The notes under the pieces: model-generated | What the model was told of the DNA's origin: nothing | The model's database searches: none | Seen by the model: the letters and a program-made list of their open reading frames with translations, nothing else | Position numbers and translations under genes: made by a program | Assembly (NCBI GenBank): GCA_035470785.1 | Contig: DATIQN010000021.1 | Span: forward strand, 1-35,906 | Origin: Croceibacterium_B sp035470785 | GTDB lineage: Bacteria > Pseudomonadota > Alphaproteobacteria > Sphingomonadales > Sphingomonadaceae | Direction: 5' to 3' | Length of the DNA stretch: 35,906 bases | Shown: piece after piece, positions 23,841 to 32,239 of the stretch | Numbering within the stretch: position 1 is the first letter of the stretch | How the letters are laid out: each line of letters starts with the position of its first letter

Positions 23841-24422
23841 CTATTGCCCCGGCTGCGGCGCAGGAGCGCCCGGAGCGCCGCCGGGGGCGCCGCCCTGCTG
23901 CTGTTGCTGAAGCTGCTGCTGCATCTGCTGCTGCTGCATCATCTGCAGGACTTCCTGCTGGCTCTTGAACTCGAGCAGGTCGACGTCGAAGGTCAGGTCG
24001 CTGTTGGCGGGGATGACCACCTCGCCGGTCTGCTGGTTGCGCTTTTCCTGGGCGCCATAGGCCTGCGCGGCGGGAATGCGGATGCGGTACTTGCCGCCCG
24101 CTTGCATCGCCTGCAACGCGGTCGAAAACCCGGGCACGACGCCGGTGACCGGCATCGGCACGCCCTGGCCCTGGTCGAATACCTTGCCGCTGCCGAGCAT
24201 GCCCTTGTAGTTGATCAACGCGATGTCGGTCGTCGTCGGATTCGGTCCCTTGCCTTCAGCCAGCGTCTCGATCGTCACCCCACCGGTGAGCCTCTTGGCG
24301 TGCGGAACGGTGAACCACGCCGCCGCGGCCGCCACCAGCAACACCACGATGACGCCCAACCAAAGCTTGGTCAGCGAGCCCTTCTTGATCGGCTGCAGCG
24401 GGACGCGGGTGGGTTCGACCAT
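23841..24422 (-). CDS. FKBP-type peptidyl-prolyl isomerase, membrane-anchored
   Basis: ATG 24422 has AGGAAC about 7 nt upstream; upstream in-frame codons overlap the rpsU terminator and are not used. The 193-aa protein has one N-terminal membrane helix (LTKLWLGVIVVLLVAAAAAW, residues 17-36) followed by an FKBP domain (about 48-153): ALINYKGMLGSGKVFDQGQG, then VVPGFSTALQAMQAGGKYRI and IPAAQAYG. The 'v.Y.G.L..G..FD' and 'VI.G...al..M..G' motifs match FKBP, with active-site residues F82 and Y122. The tail (155-193) is a poly-Gln run followed by a Gly/Pro/Ala-rich end. It likely assists folding of envelope proteins in the periplasm. It is downstream of rpsU but separated by a terminator. Confidence 0.88.
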   Translation of the reverse strand: MVEPTRVPLQPIKKGSLTKLWLGVIVVLLVAAAAAWFTVPHAKRLTGGVTIETLAEGKGPNPTTTDIALINYKGMLGSGKVFDQGQGVPMPVTGVVPGFSTALQAMQAGGKYRIRIPAAQAYGAQEKRNQQTGEVVIPANSDLTFDVDLLEFKSQQEVLQMMQQQQMQQQLQQQQQGGAPGGAPGAPAPQPGQ

Positions 24423-24440
24423 CTGAGGTTCCTGAATGCG

Positions 24441-24473
24441 AAAAGGGCGCGGAGATGACCCCGCGCCCCTTTG
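24441..24473 (-). terminator. rho-independent terminator of rpsU
   Basis: AAAGGGCGCGG (24442-24452) pairs with CCGCGCCCCTTT (24461-24472) with one bulged C. Read on the minus strand, the stem ends in a TTTT run. It lies 25 nt downstream of the rpsU stop, which shows that FKBP expression needs read-through or its own promoter. Confidence 0.75.
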
Positions 24474-24498
24474 GCTGAATGGCTTTGCGCTTACAAGC

Positions 24499-24705
24499 TT
24501 ACTTCGAGCTGTCGCGCTCCGCGCGCTTGCGGTCGAGCTTGCGGGCGCGGCGGATGGCCGCGGCCTTTTCACGGGCGCGCTTCTCGCTCGGCTTCTCGTA
24601 ATGGCGGCGCAGCTTCATCTCGCGGTATACGCCTTCGCGCTGCAGCTTCTTCTTGAGCGCGCGCAGGGCCTGCTCGACGTTGTTGTCGCGAACCATGATC
24701 TGCAT
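24499..24705 (-). CDS. rpsU: 30S ribosomal protein S21
   Basis: The 68-aa protein MQIMVRDNNVEQALRALKKK continues with LQREGVYREMKLRRHYEKPS and EKRAREKAAAIRRARK. It is the full, highly basic S21 family sequence, including the diagnostic V.DNN...ALR.LK...QREG...E.K...HYEKPS.K. S21 binds the 16S 3' end and helps initiation. The start could be Met4 (MVRDNN), as in some annotations. The gene has its own terminator downstream and a 207-nt upstream gap shared with divergent crcB. A TTGCCA at 24855-24850 and TACTAT at 24835-24830 on the minus strand could be promoter elements, though their 14-nt spacing is short. Confidence 0.95.
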   Translation of the reverse strand: MQIMVRDNNVEQALRALKKKLQREGVYREMKLRRHYEKPSEKRAREKAAAIRRARKLDRKRAERDSSK

Positions 24706-24912
24706 AAATCTAAGCCACCTCTAGTATCAAACCGGTGAGAGCCCGCGAGCGATCGGCGCGGGAATGCACCATGTAAGACCAATGAAAATACGGCCGAATC
24801 CGCACAGGACCGGCTCAACGAGGGGCCCGATAGTAGAATCGGCCGCCATTGGCAAGGATTTCGGGCCGACACGCCTTCCAACCGGGACATACGCCGTCTA
24901 AAGCCCGCCTCA

Positions 24913-25320
24913 ATGACCCCGCCCTCACAACTCCTGGCCTCGTCCTACGTCGCGCTCGGCGGCGCAATCGGCGCCCTGCTGCGCTATCAGACCGGTCGCG
25001 GCTTGACCCACTGGCTCGGCGCGCAGGCGGTGACCACGTTTCCCTGGGCGACGCTGACCGTCAACGTGATCGGAAGCCTGATGATGGGCGTTCTCGCCGG
25101 GTTCCTCGCGCGGCACGGCCAGGGCGGCGAGCAATGGCGGCTGTTCATCGGCGTCGGTGTCCTCGGCGGCTTCACGACCTTTTCCAGCTTCAGCCTCGAG
25201 ATGATGCTGCTGATCGAACGCGGGCAGCCGCTGCAGGCGCTGACTTATGTCCTGATCTCGGTGCTGGCCGGCCTCTCGGCGCTGTATATCGGCCTCATCG
25301 CGATGCGCATCGCGGGATGA
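24913..25320 (+). CDS. crcB: fluoride exporter CrcB/Fluc
   Basis: The 135-aa protein has four membrane helices. GGAIGALLRYQTGRGL (about residues 16-31), TLTVNVIGSLMMGVLAGF (about 47-64, with the conserved Asn), and GVLGGFTTFSSFSLEMM (about 77-94, the TTFSSFS fluoride/sodium motif) are signatures of Fluc channels, which work as antiparallel dimers to expel fluoride. Length is normal. The upstream region does not show a recognisable fluoride riboswitch. Its TGA overlaps the ATG of the pseudouridine synthase gene (ATGA), so crcB is the first gene of a three-gene operon with partners unrelated to fluoride. Confidence 0.92.
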   Translation: MTPPSQLLASSYVALGGAIGALLRYQTGRGLTHWLGAQAVTTFPWATLTVNVIGSLMMGVLAGFLARHGQGGEQWRLFIGVGVLGGFTTFSSFSLEMMLLIERGQPLQALTYVLISVLAGLSALYIGLIAMRIAG

Positions 25321-26423
25321 GCAGCGAGGTCCGGCAGTTCACCGTCGCGGCCGACGACGACGGCATCCGGCTCGACCGATGGTTCAAGCGCCACTTGCCG
25401 CAGGTCAGCTTCGGCATGGTCTCGAAGTGGGCGCGCACCGGGCAGGTGCGGGTCGATGGCAAGCGCGCGAAGCCGGAAGACCGTCTCGCCACGGGGCAGG
25501 TGCTGCGCGTGCCGCCGGGGGGCGACGAACCGCCGAAGAAACGTGAAGCGCGGCCCTTGACCGATGCGCAGCGCGCCGAGGCCGAGGCGATGCTGATCCT
25601 GAAGACCGATGCCGCGCTGGTGCTCAACAAGTCGCCGGGCCTGGCGACCCAGGGCGGGACCAAGACCTTCGACCACGTCGACGGCCTGCTCGACGCGTTT
25701 GCCGGCGAAGACGAGCCGCGCCCGCGCCTCGTCCACCGGCTCGACAAGGATACCAGCGGCGTTCTGCTGGTGGCCCGCACCCCGGGCAGCGCCGCGTTCT
25801 TCTCGAAGCGCTTTTCCGGGCGCAGCGCGAAGAAGGTCTACTGGGCGCTTGTGGTCGGCGTGCCCGAGATCGCCGAGGGGACGATCGACGCGGCGATCAC
25901 CAAGCAGCCGGGCACCGGCGGCGAAAAAATGCATGTCGACGAAGAGAGTGGCCAGCCCGCAAAGACGAAGTACCGCATGATCGACCGCGCCGGAAACAGC
26001 GCCGCCTGGCTCGAGCTCGAACCGCTGACCGGCCGCACGCACCAGTTACGCGTCCATTGCGCGGCAATCGGCCATCCGATCATCGGCGACGGCAAGTACG
26101 GCGGGAAAGATGCGTTCCTGACCGGCTCGGTCAGCCGCAAGATGCACCTCCACGCCCGCCGCCTGATCATCGACCAGCCCGGCGGCGGCAAGATCGACGT
26201 GACCGCCGAGCTGCCCGAGCACTTCGCCGCCACGATGGAGCAGCTCGGCTTTGATCCGAGGATGAGCGACGCCTCGCCCGAGCGAGGCCCGCCACCGCCA
26301 TCCCCCGCTGCCAAGAAACAGGCGGCAAAGGCGCACGCCAAGCAAGTCCGCAAGGGGCGTCGCGGCGAACGGCGCTCGCGCGGCCCGGCCAAGCCAAAGG
26401 CCCCGTCCGGCCCGCGCCGCTGA
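25317..26423 (+). CDS. RluA-family 23S rRNA pseudouridine synthase
   Basis: ATG 25317 overlaps the crcB stop. The 368-aa protein has an N-terminal S4 RNA-binding domain (GIRLDRWFKRHLPQVSFGMV, then VRVDGKRAKPEDRL). It has a catalytic domain with RLVHRLDKDTSGVLLVART (the RLDk.TSG motif with catalytic Asp) and LEPLTGRTHQLRVH with GDGKYGG. This is the RluC/RluD subgroup, converting uridines in 23S rRNA. The last 60 residues are a very basic tail (AAKKQAAKAHAKQVRKGRRG) that may bind RNA and is unusual in length. The TGA overlaps the next ATG (TGATG). Confidence 0.9.
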   Translation: MSSEVRQFTVAADDDGIRLDRWFKRHLPQVSFGMVSKWARTGQVRVDGKRAKPEDRLATGQVLRVPPGGDEPPKKREARPLTDAQRAEAEAMLILKTDAALVLNKSPGLATQGGTKTFDHVDGLLDAFAGEDEPRPRLVHRLDKDTSGVLLVARTPGSAAFFSKRFSGRSAKKVYWALVVGVPEIAEGTIDAAITKQPGTGGEKMHVDEESGQPAKTKYRMIDRAGNSAAWLELEPLTGRTHQLRVHCAAIGHPIIGDGKYGGKDAFLTGSVSRKMHLHARRLIIDQPGGGKIDVTAELPEHFAATMEQLGFDPRMSDASPERGPPPPSPAAKKQAAKAHAKQVRKGRRGERRSRGPAKPKAPSGPRR

Positions 26424-27022
26424 TGCATCCCAACCCGCTGTTCCGCACCGACGACCGCGCGCTGCTCGAAGCGCTGATCGAGGAAGTCGGCTTCGGCATG
26501 GTGTTCGCGCAAACCGGCGACGGCCCGCGCGTGGCGCACACGCCGATCGTCTCGACCGGCGACGGCGCGGTGCAATTCCACCTCGCCCGCGGCAACGCCC
26601 TGACTCGCTATCTCGTCGGGCAGGAAGCGCTGGTCGTGATCAACGGGCCCGACGCTTACGTCACTCCGCGCTGGTACGCCGACGCGAACACGGTTCCCAC
26701 CTGGGATTACGTGACGCTTGAGCTGCAAGGACCGGTGCGCAAGATGGGCGAGGAAGGCCTGCTCGGCCTGCTCGACGCGATCGCCGAGCGCCACGAAGAG
26801 CGTATCGCGGGTGAACCGTGGACTCGCGGCGGGGTCGGCCAGGGCATGATTGCGTCATTGCTGCGCGGGATCGTCGGCTTCGAGATGGAAGTCCGCGCGT
26901 GGCGGCCGACCTTCAAGCTCTCGCAGAACAAGTCGGCCGAGGACCGCGCCGCGATCGCCGATGCGCTCGAAGCGCAAGGTTCGCCCGCGCTGGCGACGCT
27001 CATCCGCAAGCTTACCGACTAG
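26423..27022 (+). CDS. FMN-binding split-barrel protein, PaiB-like
   Basis: The 199-aa product starts MHPNPLFRTDDRALLEALIE. It shows the PaiB layout: 'P.F...d...l..li.e.gFg.v' then HTPIVSTGDGAVQFHLARGN, ALVVINGPDAYVTPRWYADA and VPTWDYVTLELQGPV, the FMN-binding split barrel. A C-terminal helical part with FKLSQNKSAEDRAAI carries the conserved 'KLSQNk' motif. PaiB of Bacillus is described as a negative regulator of sporulation and protease genes; in proteobacteria members are probably FMN-dependent enzymes or sensors. It overlaps the upstream gene by 1 nt and closes the operon. Confidence 0.88.
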   Translation: MHPNPLFRTDDRALLEALIEEVGFGMVFAQTGDGPRVAHTPIVSTGDGAVQFHLARGNALTRYLVGQEALVVINGPDAYVTPRWYADANTVPTWDYVTLELQGPVRKMGEEGLLGLLDAIAERHEERIAGEPWTRGGVGQGMIASLLRGIVGFEMEVRAWRPTFKLSQNKSAEDRAAIADALEAQGSPALATLIRKLTD

Positions 27023-27047
27023 CGACACTTTAAGACAATTGCTGCAT

Positions 27048-27065
27048 TGCAACATCGCAGTTGCA
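27048..27065. promoter_or_regulatory. inverted repeat upstream of the small secreted peptide gene
   Basis: TGCAAC (27048-27053) and GTTGCA (27060-27065) are exact inverted repeats 6 nt apart, immediately before an AATATA box (27067-27072) that could be the -10 element. The position suggests an operator for the gene at 27096. The binding protein is unknown; TGC/GCA-rich dyads are used by PhaR-type regulators among others. Confidence 0.35.
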
Positions 27066-27095
27066 CAATATATGGCGCTCACAGGAGATTTCCGC

Positions 27096-27251
27096 GTGAG
27101 CAAGCAGTTGTCCATTTCCGCCCTGTTCGCCGTCTTCGCGATGGCGGCATTTGCGCTGTCCGTCGGACCTCATGCGCCGGGTGCAAGCGAAACGGGCGCG
27201 CCGGCTGTCGCTGCTGCGCCCGCTTTCGAGGTTTCGCTGAAGGGCTTCTGA
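27096..27251 (+). CDS. small secreted or membrane peptide, 51 aa
   Basis: GTG 27096 has AGGAGA 7 nt upstream (27083-27088). An in-frame ATG at 27072 has no ribosome site. The product begins with a hydrophobic segment (LSISALFAVFAMAAFALSV) that is either a signal peptide or a single helix. It continues with an Ala/Pro/Gly-rich tail (GASETGAPAVAAAPAFEVSL) and ends in KGF. It is too short to assign. The TGA is 9 nt before a large palindromic repeat. I do not recognise the family. Confidence 0.5.
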   Translation: MSKQLSISALFAVFAMAAFALSVGPHAPGASETGAPAVAAAPAFEVSLKGF

Positions 27252-27260
27252 GCCCATCAA

Positions 27261-27349
27261 TTCGTCATTGCGAGGGACCGAAGGTCTCGCGGCAATCCAG
27301 ATCTGCTCGGCGCCGCTCTGGATTGCTTCGCTACGCTCGCAATGACGAA
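27261..27349. repeat. 89-nt palindromic repeat element
   Basis: The outer arms TTCGTCATTGCGAG (27261-27274) and CTCGCAATGACGAA (27336-27349) are perfect inverted repeats. The inner arms GCAATCCAGA (27292-27301) and TCTGGATTGC (27317-27326) are perfect too. This CGTCATTGCGAG...GCAATCCAG structure is a dispersed element found in many bacterial genomes. It sits between the convergent small peptide gene and pal and would also act as a terminator. Confidence 0.8.
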
Positions 27350-27359
27350 CGGGTATTCC

Positions 27360-27872
27360 CTACTGCAGCACCACGGTGACCGCGCGGCGGTTCTTTGCCC
27401 ACGACGCTTCGTCAGAGCCGAGTGCGACCGGGCGTTCCTTGCCATAGCTCACGGTGGTCAGCCGCGCGGCGGGCACGCCCAGGCTGACAAGGTAGTTCTT
27501 CGCCGCGTTCGCGCGCCGGTCGCCCAGCGCAATGTTGTATTCGCGCGTCCCGCGCTCGTCGCAGTGGCCTTCGATGGTCGCGCGGATGTTGGGATACTGC
27601 AACAGGTACTGCGCCTGCTGGCGCAGCGCGGCTGCATCGTCGCTGTCGATGTCATACTTGTCGGTATCGAAGTAGATCACGTCGCGCCCGTTCATCACCG
27701 ACTTGAAGTGCTCTTCGGTGCCCGGGACCGGACCGCTCGGCGGCAACTGCGAGCCGGACTCCCCGGTGGCGCCTTGCTCCGGGGCCGGCGGCAATTGCGC
27801 TGGCGGCTTCTTGGAGCAGCCGGTCAGGGCCAGGGCGCTCGCCGTTGCAAGAGTGATGACTAGACGGTTCAT
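27360..27872 (-). CDS. pal: peptidoglycan-associated lipoprotein Pal
   Basis: The 170-aa protein has a lipoprotein signal peptide with lipobox ALTGC (Cys19), then a Pro/Gly/Ser-rich linker. The OmpA-like peptidoglycan-binding domain (about 60-170) contains DVIYFDTDKYDIDSDDAAAL, then ATIEGHCDERGTREYNIALG, then DRRANAAKNYLVSLGV. The 'GHcDerGt.eYN.aLg.rRA' motif carries the diaminopimelate-binding Asp and Arg. Pal anchors the outer membrane to peptidoglycan and binds TolB. It is the last gene of the tol-pal cluster, 66 nt after tolB, and stops with TAG. Confidence 0.96.
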   Translation of the reverse strand: MNRLVITLATASALALTGCSKKPPAQLPPAPEQGATGESGSQLPPSGPVPGTEEHFKSVMNGRDVIYFDTDKYDIDSDDAAALRQQAQYLLQYPNIRATIEGHCDERGTREYNIALGDRRANAAKNYLVSLGVPAARLTTVSYGKERPVALGSDEASWAKNRRAVTVVLQ

Positions 27873-27938
27873 TCGAATTCTCCTGTCTTCAATCGCGTCA
27901 CTGTGAGCTCCCTGAAGCCCGCTTAAGGGAAAACTCGA

Positions 27939-29345
27939 TCACGGCAAAACCGGTCCCCAGGCCGGATCGGAGGCACCCACAGGGGTGGGCAGGCGCCGCA
28001 AGTTCTTTCCGGTCAGGTCGACTTGCCAGATCGAGGCCTGCCCCGAACCCCTGGCCGTGCGAAAGAACTGCACGATGCGTCCGTTCGGGCTCCAGGTCGG
28101 CGCCTCGTCCTGCCAATCGTCGGTGAGGTAGCGCAGGCCGCCGCCCGACGGGGTCATGACCGCGATACGCAGGTCCCCGACGATGTGGGTGAAGGCGATC
28201 AGGTCGCCGCGCGGGCTCCATTCCGGTGTTGCCGCACGGCCGCCGAAAAAGCTGATCCGGTGCTGGTTCGAGCCGTCGGCGTTCATGATGTAGACTTGCT
28301 GGCTGCCCGAACGATCGCTTTCGAACACGACCTGGCGCCCGTCGGGCGAGAACGAGCCGCCGACGTCGATGCCCGGGCTGTCGGTCAACCGGGTCGGCCG
28401 GCCGCCGGTCGCGGGAACCGACTAGATGTCGGTATTGCCGCCGATCGCCATCGAATAGAGGATCGTGCGCCCGTCGGGCGACCAGCGAGGAGCGAAGGTC
28501 GGGTTGGTGCTTTGCGTCACCAGCGTCTGGCGGCCGCCGCCGATGTCGTAGACGTAGATCCGCGAATAGCCGTTGAGGAAGCTGACGTACGCGATCTTCG
28601 AATAGTCGGGCGAATAGCGCGGAGTCAGCGCGGTGGCTTGGCCGTTGGTGATGAAGCGGTGGTTGGCGCCGTCCGAATCCATGATCGCCAGCCGCTTGAC
28701 GCGGTGATCCTTGGGACCGGTCTCGGCGATGTAGGCGATCTTCGAATCGAAGAACGGGCTTTCGCCCGAGAGGCGCGAATAGACGAGGTCGGCGCACTTG
28801 TGCGCGGCACGGCGCCAGTCGGACGGAGGGACCACCCAGCCGCCGCGAGTCAGCTCCTGGCCGAGCGCCACGTCGTAGAGATAACAGCCGACCGTCAGCC
28901 GCCCATCCGGGCCGGCACGGACGTAGCCCTGCACCAGGTCTTCGGCCGAGCGCCCGCGCCACACGCCGAACGCCGGCGCGGTGATCTCGCTGTAGCCCGG
29001 CTTGGGTAGCGAATCCGGCCCGGTCGGCTTGAACAGCGCGTTGTTCTTGAGGTCGTTGTAGATCACCCGCGACAGCTCGAGGCCGAGGGCGGTGGTGCCC
29101 TGCGAGTTGGCCGGGGTCGGCGCCTCACGGTCGGTGGCGAAGGCCGGGATGGCGACCTGGAGATCCTGCCAGGCGCCTTCGGCCGACACCGTGACGTCGA
29201 GTCCCTCGGACTGCGGCTGCTGCTGCGACGTTGGCTGACCGATGGCGGACTTCGAGGGAGGCGGACCGGCGCCCTGGGCGTGTCCCATGGCCGGAAGGGC
29301 CGCGAGAGCGGCTGTCAGGAAAGTAACGAGGGCTGGTCTGATCAT
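27939..29345 (-). pseudogene. tolB: TolB beta-propeller protein interrupted by an in-frame amber codon
   Basis: Read through, the frame is 468 codons plus stop: signal peptide (FLTAALAALPAMGHAQG), TolB N-domain (about 45-190, LDVTVSAEGAWQDLQVAIPA), and a WD40-like propeller with repeats such as TPRYSPDYSKIAYVSF, FAPRWSPDGRTILYSM, GGSFSPDGRQVVFESD and ATPEWSPRGDLIAFTH. Codon 308 (28424-28422) is TAG, where the repeat context GNTDI-x-SVPATGG calls for Tyr; one base change from TAC or TAT explains it. Both sides stay in the same frame and conserved, with no shift. The tolQ, tolR and pal genes beside it end in TAG, so the codon is a true stop here. Either tolB is truncated after the second or third blade, or the base is an error. 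Its ATG overlaps the tolA stop. Confidence 0.85.
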
Positions 29346-30145
29346 TGGGACAACCTAAAATCGAATCTGGAATTGATAACCTTCCACTGGTCGTAGAACT
29401 GCGGCGGAAGGTCGAACGGCGCGGCCAGACGAACGGCCCGAATTGCTTGCTCCGCATGGCGACCCTTTTGCGCCCCATTGCTCGGAGTAATTCCGCCTTG
29501 GCTCACTACAACCGGATCGCGGTTCAAGGTGCCGTCTTTGTTGAGCCAAATGCGCACGATGGTCACCAGCTTGTCCGCATCTACGCCGTCGGGCGGTTGC
29601 CAGTGCGGCTTAAGTTGACGTGCAATCGCCTGCTTCAGGGAAGCTGCTTCGGCCTGTCCAAAGGTGGCCGCCGGAGTGCTCGCATTGGCGCGCTCACCCG
29701 AACTGATGCCCTTGAGGAAATCGGCGCCGATGCGGCTGCCGCCGCCGCTCTTGTTCGAAGGCGCGGGCTGCGCCTTGGCGGTTTCCTTGGGCTTCAAGGT
29801 TGCCTTCGGCGAGGGTGTGTTCGCCGGCTTCGGCTGGGGAACCGGCCGTTCGATCGTCGCGTGCACCGGCGGCTGAATGGGTTCGGTCACGGGCGCCGGA
29901 AGCGGCTCGGACTCCGGAGCGATCACCGGCGCGACCGCTGCCTGCGACTCTTGCGAGGGGTTAGGCGCGGTGGATTCAAGGCTGACGTCGTCGGCCAAGC
30001 TCACGGTCATCCGCTCGGCCGGCGGGATAACCGGCACCGCGCGCCGCGCCTCGACCAGCAGGCCGGCGACGAGCGCGACATGGAGCACGACGGCCACGCC
30101 GAGCCCGAGCTTTTCCTCGCGGCGAAGGTGAGAAAATGCGGCCAT
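29342..30145 (-). CDS. tolA: TolA-like periplasm-spanning protein
   Basis: ATG 30145 is preferred to a TTG two codons earlier. The 267-aa protein has one N-terminal membrane helix (LGLGVAVVLHVALVAGLLVE, about residues 13-32). A long Pro/Glu/Lys-rich periplasmic stretch follows (about 40-150, IQPPVHATIERPVPQPKPAN). The C-terminal TolA/TonB-like domain (about 165-267) reads SLKQAIARQLKPHWQPPDGV, then VTIVRIWLNKDGTLNRDPVV. It links TolQR in the inner membrane with Pal and TolB. Its position between tolR and tolB identifies it as TolA rather than a TonB paralogue. The stop overlaps the tolB ATG (ATGA). Confidence 0.88.
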   Translation of the reverse strand: MAAFSHLRREEKLGLGVAVVLHVALVAGLLVEARRAVPVIPPAERMTVSLADDVSLESTAPNPSQESQAAVAPVIAPESEPLPAPVTEPIQPPVHATIERPVPQPKPANTPSPKATLKPKETAKAQPAPSNKSGGGSRIGADFLKGISSGERANASTPAATFGQAEAASLKQAIARQLKPHWQPPDGVDADKLVTIVRIWLNKDGTLNRDPVVVSQGGITPSNGAQKGRHAEQAIRAVRLAAPFDLPPQFYDQWKVINSRFDFRLSQ

Positions 30146-30155
30146 GGTCAAAGGG

Positions 30156-30599
<444 letters not shown>

Positions 30600-30601
30600 C
30601 G

Positions 30602-31321
30602 CTAGAGCCTCTCCAGCTCGCGGCCGATATGCGAGCTGACCCGGTCGGCAAATCGCTGCAGGCGGGCTTCGTAGGAGTTCACCCGGTAGCTGAAGCGGTT
30701 GTAGGCGATCACAGCGGGGATCGCCGCGAACAGGCCGATCGCGGTGGCAAACAGCGCCTCCGAAATGCCCGGCGCGACCACCGCGAGCGAGGAGTTCTGC
30801 TGCTGGCCGATCTGAAAGAAGCTGTTCATGATCCCCCAGACGGTGCCAAACAGGCCGACGAACGGCGCGACCGCTCCGGTCGTGGCGAGGAAGTTGAGCC
30901 GCTCGGCGAGCGAATCCGCTTCCGCCGCCACTTGCCCTTCCATCGCCAGCGCGACGCGGGCGCGGGTCGCTTCGCGGTCGGTCACGCGGCCGCCGGGCGC
31001 GCTCGATCGGCGCAGCTCGTCGAGACCCGCGGCGGCGACCTTAGCCGAGGGATTGTCCTGCCAGCGCTTGCCGTCGAGCAGCGTTTCCGGGTGCTCGGCC
31101 TTGAAGAAATCGCGTTCGAAGGCCCGGCTCCCGCGCGCGACCTTGCTCATCCTGAGCGAGAAGCTGACGATGATCGCCCAGGTCCATACGCTCGCCAGGA
31201 TCAGGCAGACCATCACCACCTGCACCACGATGTCGGCATCGAGAAACAGCCGCAGCGGGTTAAGTCGGTTGGGCGAGGTGGCCGTGGCGTCCTGGAGCGC
31301 GGCGAGAAGGTCTATCGTCAT
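30602..31321 (-). CDS. tolQ: TolQ, ExbB-family motor protein
   Basis: The 239-aa protein has three membrane helices: residues about 29-50 (DIVVQVVMVCLILASVWTWA), about 145-165 and about 180-200. RLNFLATTGAVAPFVGLFGT, then VWGIMNSF and ISEALFATAIGLFAAIPAVI, are the classic TolQ/ExbB sequence carrying the Thr residues that line the proton channel. The role is a pentameric stator around TolR. The ATG overlaps the ybgC stop (ATGA), and the stop is TAG, 2 nt from tolR. Length and order are normal. Confidence 0.95.
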   Translation of the reverse strand: MTIDLLAALQDATATSPNRLNPLRLFLDADIVVQVVMVCLILASVWTWAIIVSFSLRMSKVARGSRAFERDFFKAEHPETLLDGKRWQDNPSAKVAAAGLDELRRSSAPGGRVTDREATRARVALAMEGQVAAEADSLAERLNFLATTGAVAPFVGLFGTVWGIMNSFFQIGQQQNSSLAVVAPGISEALFATAIGLFAAIPAVIAYNRFSYRVNSYEARLQRFADRVSSHIGRELERL

Positions 31322-31776
31322 GCGGCTGTCTGGTCTTCCATCAAGGTTGCAAATGCGCCGCGCCAGGGATCAGGCTGGCGGCGCGGGCGTCCATCGGCCC
31401 CAACGAAGCCGACGCGTAAATGGGCCTCGGCGAGCAAGTCTTCGCCGCGCCAGGCGGTCTGGTGCAGCCGGCACGAGGCGGCACGGACCTCCTCCGGACG
31501 GGTCACGATGACGACCGCGTCGTCGAGTCTAGCGGGCGCGGCGTAACGGATCGTCAGGTCGGCCACGGCGTAAGTGCCCTCGCCCGCTTCCTGCGCAGCG
31601 CGTTGGTCGATCCCAAGCAGGCGCAGCAGGTCCGACCGGGCGCGCTCGAACCATTTGAGATAGTTCGCGTGGTAGACCACGCCCGACAAGTCGGTATCCT
31701 CGTAGTACGCGCGCACGGGGAAATAGTGCGCCGCTCCGTCGAGGCGGCCGCCCGGCGGGAGGAGATCGATGACCAT
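31318..31776 (-). CDS. ybgC: YbgC-type acyl-CoA thioesterase
   Basis: The 152-aa hotdog-fold protein contains YFPVRAYYEDTDLSGVVYHA then NYLKWFERARSDLLRLLGID. The 'YyEDTDlsGvVYHanYl' block has the catalytic Asp and the adjacent conserved Tyr/His of the 4-hydroxybenzoyl-CoA thioesterase family. YbgC is the usual first gene of tol-pal clusters and is thought to act on acyl-CoA near the inner membrane. Its function in Tol is unclear. ATG 31776 has only an AAGG-like ribosome site. It lies 85 nt after the HIT gene, so the operon may start in this gap or be continuous with the his genes. Confidence 0.92.
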   Translation of the reverse strand: MVIDLLPPGGRLDGAAHYFPVRAYYEDTDLSGVVYHANYLKWFERARSDLLRLLGIDQRAAQEAGEGTYAVADLTIRYAAPARLDDAVVIVTRPEEVRAASCRLHQTAWRGEDLLAEAHLRVGFVGADGRPRRQPDPWRGAFATLMEDQTAA

Positions 31777-31861
31777 AGCCAGCGCCTTAGCCGCCGCGCG
31801 ACTCGGCTGACAACCTCGCTAGAGTCAGAACGTGCGCTGGCGGCGGTGAATGCCCGCAAGT

Positions 31862-32239
31862 TTAGCGGGCGAGCATGGGCCCCAGCGGGCGCCCGCCGAA
31901 GATGTGCACATGCAGGTGGGGGATTTCCTGCCCGCCCTGCTGGCCGATGTTGACCAGCAGGCGGTGGCCGGACTCCACCAGCCCCTGTTCGCGCGCGACG
32001 CGCCCTACCGCGCGGACGAATCCAGCGATTTCGTCAGGCGAGGCCTTGACTGAGAAATCGTCCCAACTGACGTACTCGCCTTTTGGAATGACCAGGATGT
32101 GCACCGGCGCTTGCGGAGAGATGTCATGGAACGCCAGCGCCCATTCGTCTTCGTAAACCGTCTTGTTGGGAATCTCGCCGCGCAGGATCCGGGCGAAGAT
32201 GTTGTCGCGATCATACGGCAAGGTCGCGTCGATCGGCAT
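31862..32239 (-). CDS. HIT-family nucleotide-binding protein
   Basis: The 125-aa protein begins MPIDATLPYDRDNIFARILR and has NIGQQGGQEIPHLHVHIFGG, which holds the histidine triad HLHVH (about residues 108-112, 'H.H.H..') preceded by 'GqqggQeIpHLHvH'. This is the HinT/PKCI branch, which hydrolyses nucleoside phosphoramidates such as AMP-lysine. The TGATG overlap with hisE ties its translation to the histidine genes. It is cytosolic. Length is typical for the HinT branch. Confidence 0.93.
   Translation of the reverse strand: MPIDATLPYDRDNIFARILRGEIPNKTVYEDEWALAFHDISPQAPVHILVIPKGEYVSWDDFSVKASPDEIAGFVRAVGRVAREQGLVESGHRLLVNIGQQGGQEIPHLHVHIFGGRPLGPMLAR

Noticed and set aside
24840..24912. Fluoride riboswitch expected upstream of crcB
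   Set aside because: The GGNGAUGG and CUGAUG motifs of the crcB RNA are not present in the leader.
27898..28962. 354-codon frame overlapping tolB in another phase
   Set aside because: It is Arg-rich and lacks propeller repeats; the tolB frame is conserved on both sides of the amber codon, so this is not an alternative product.
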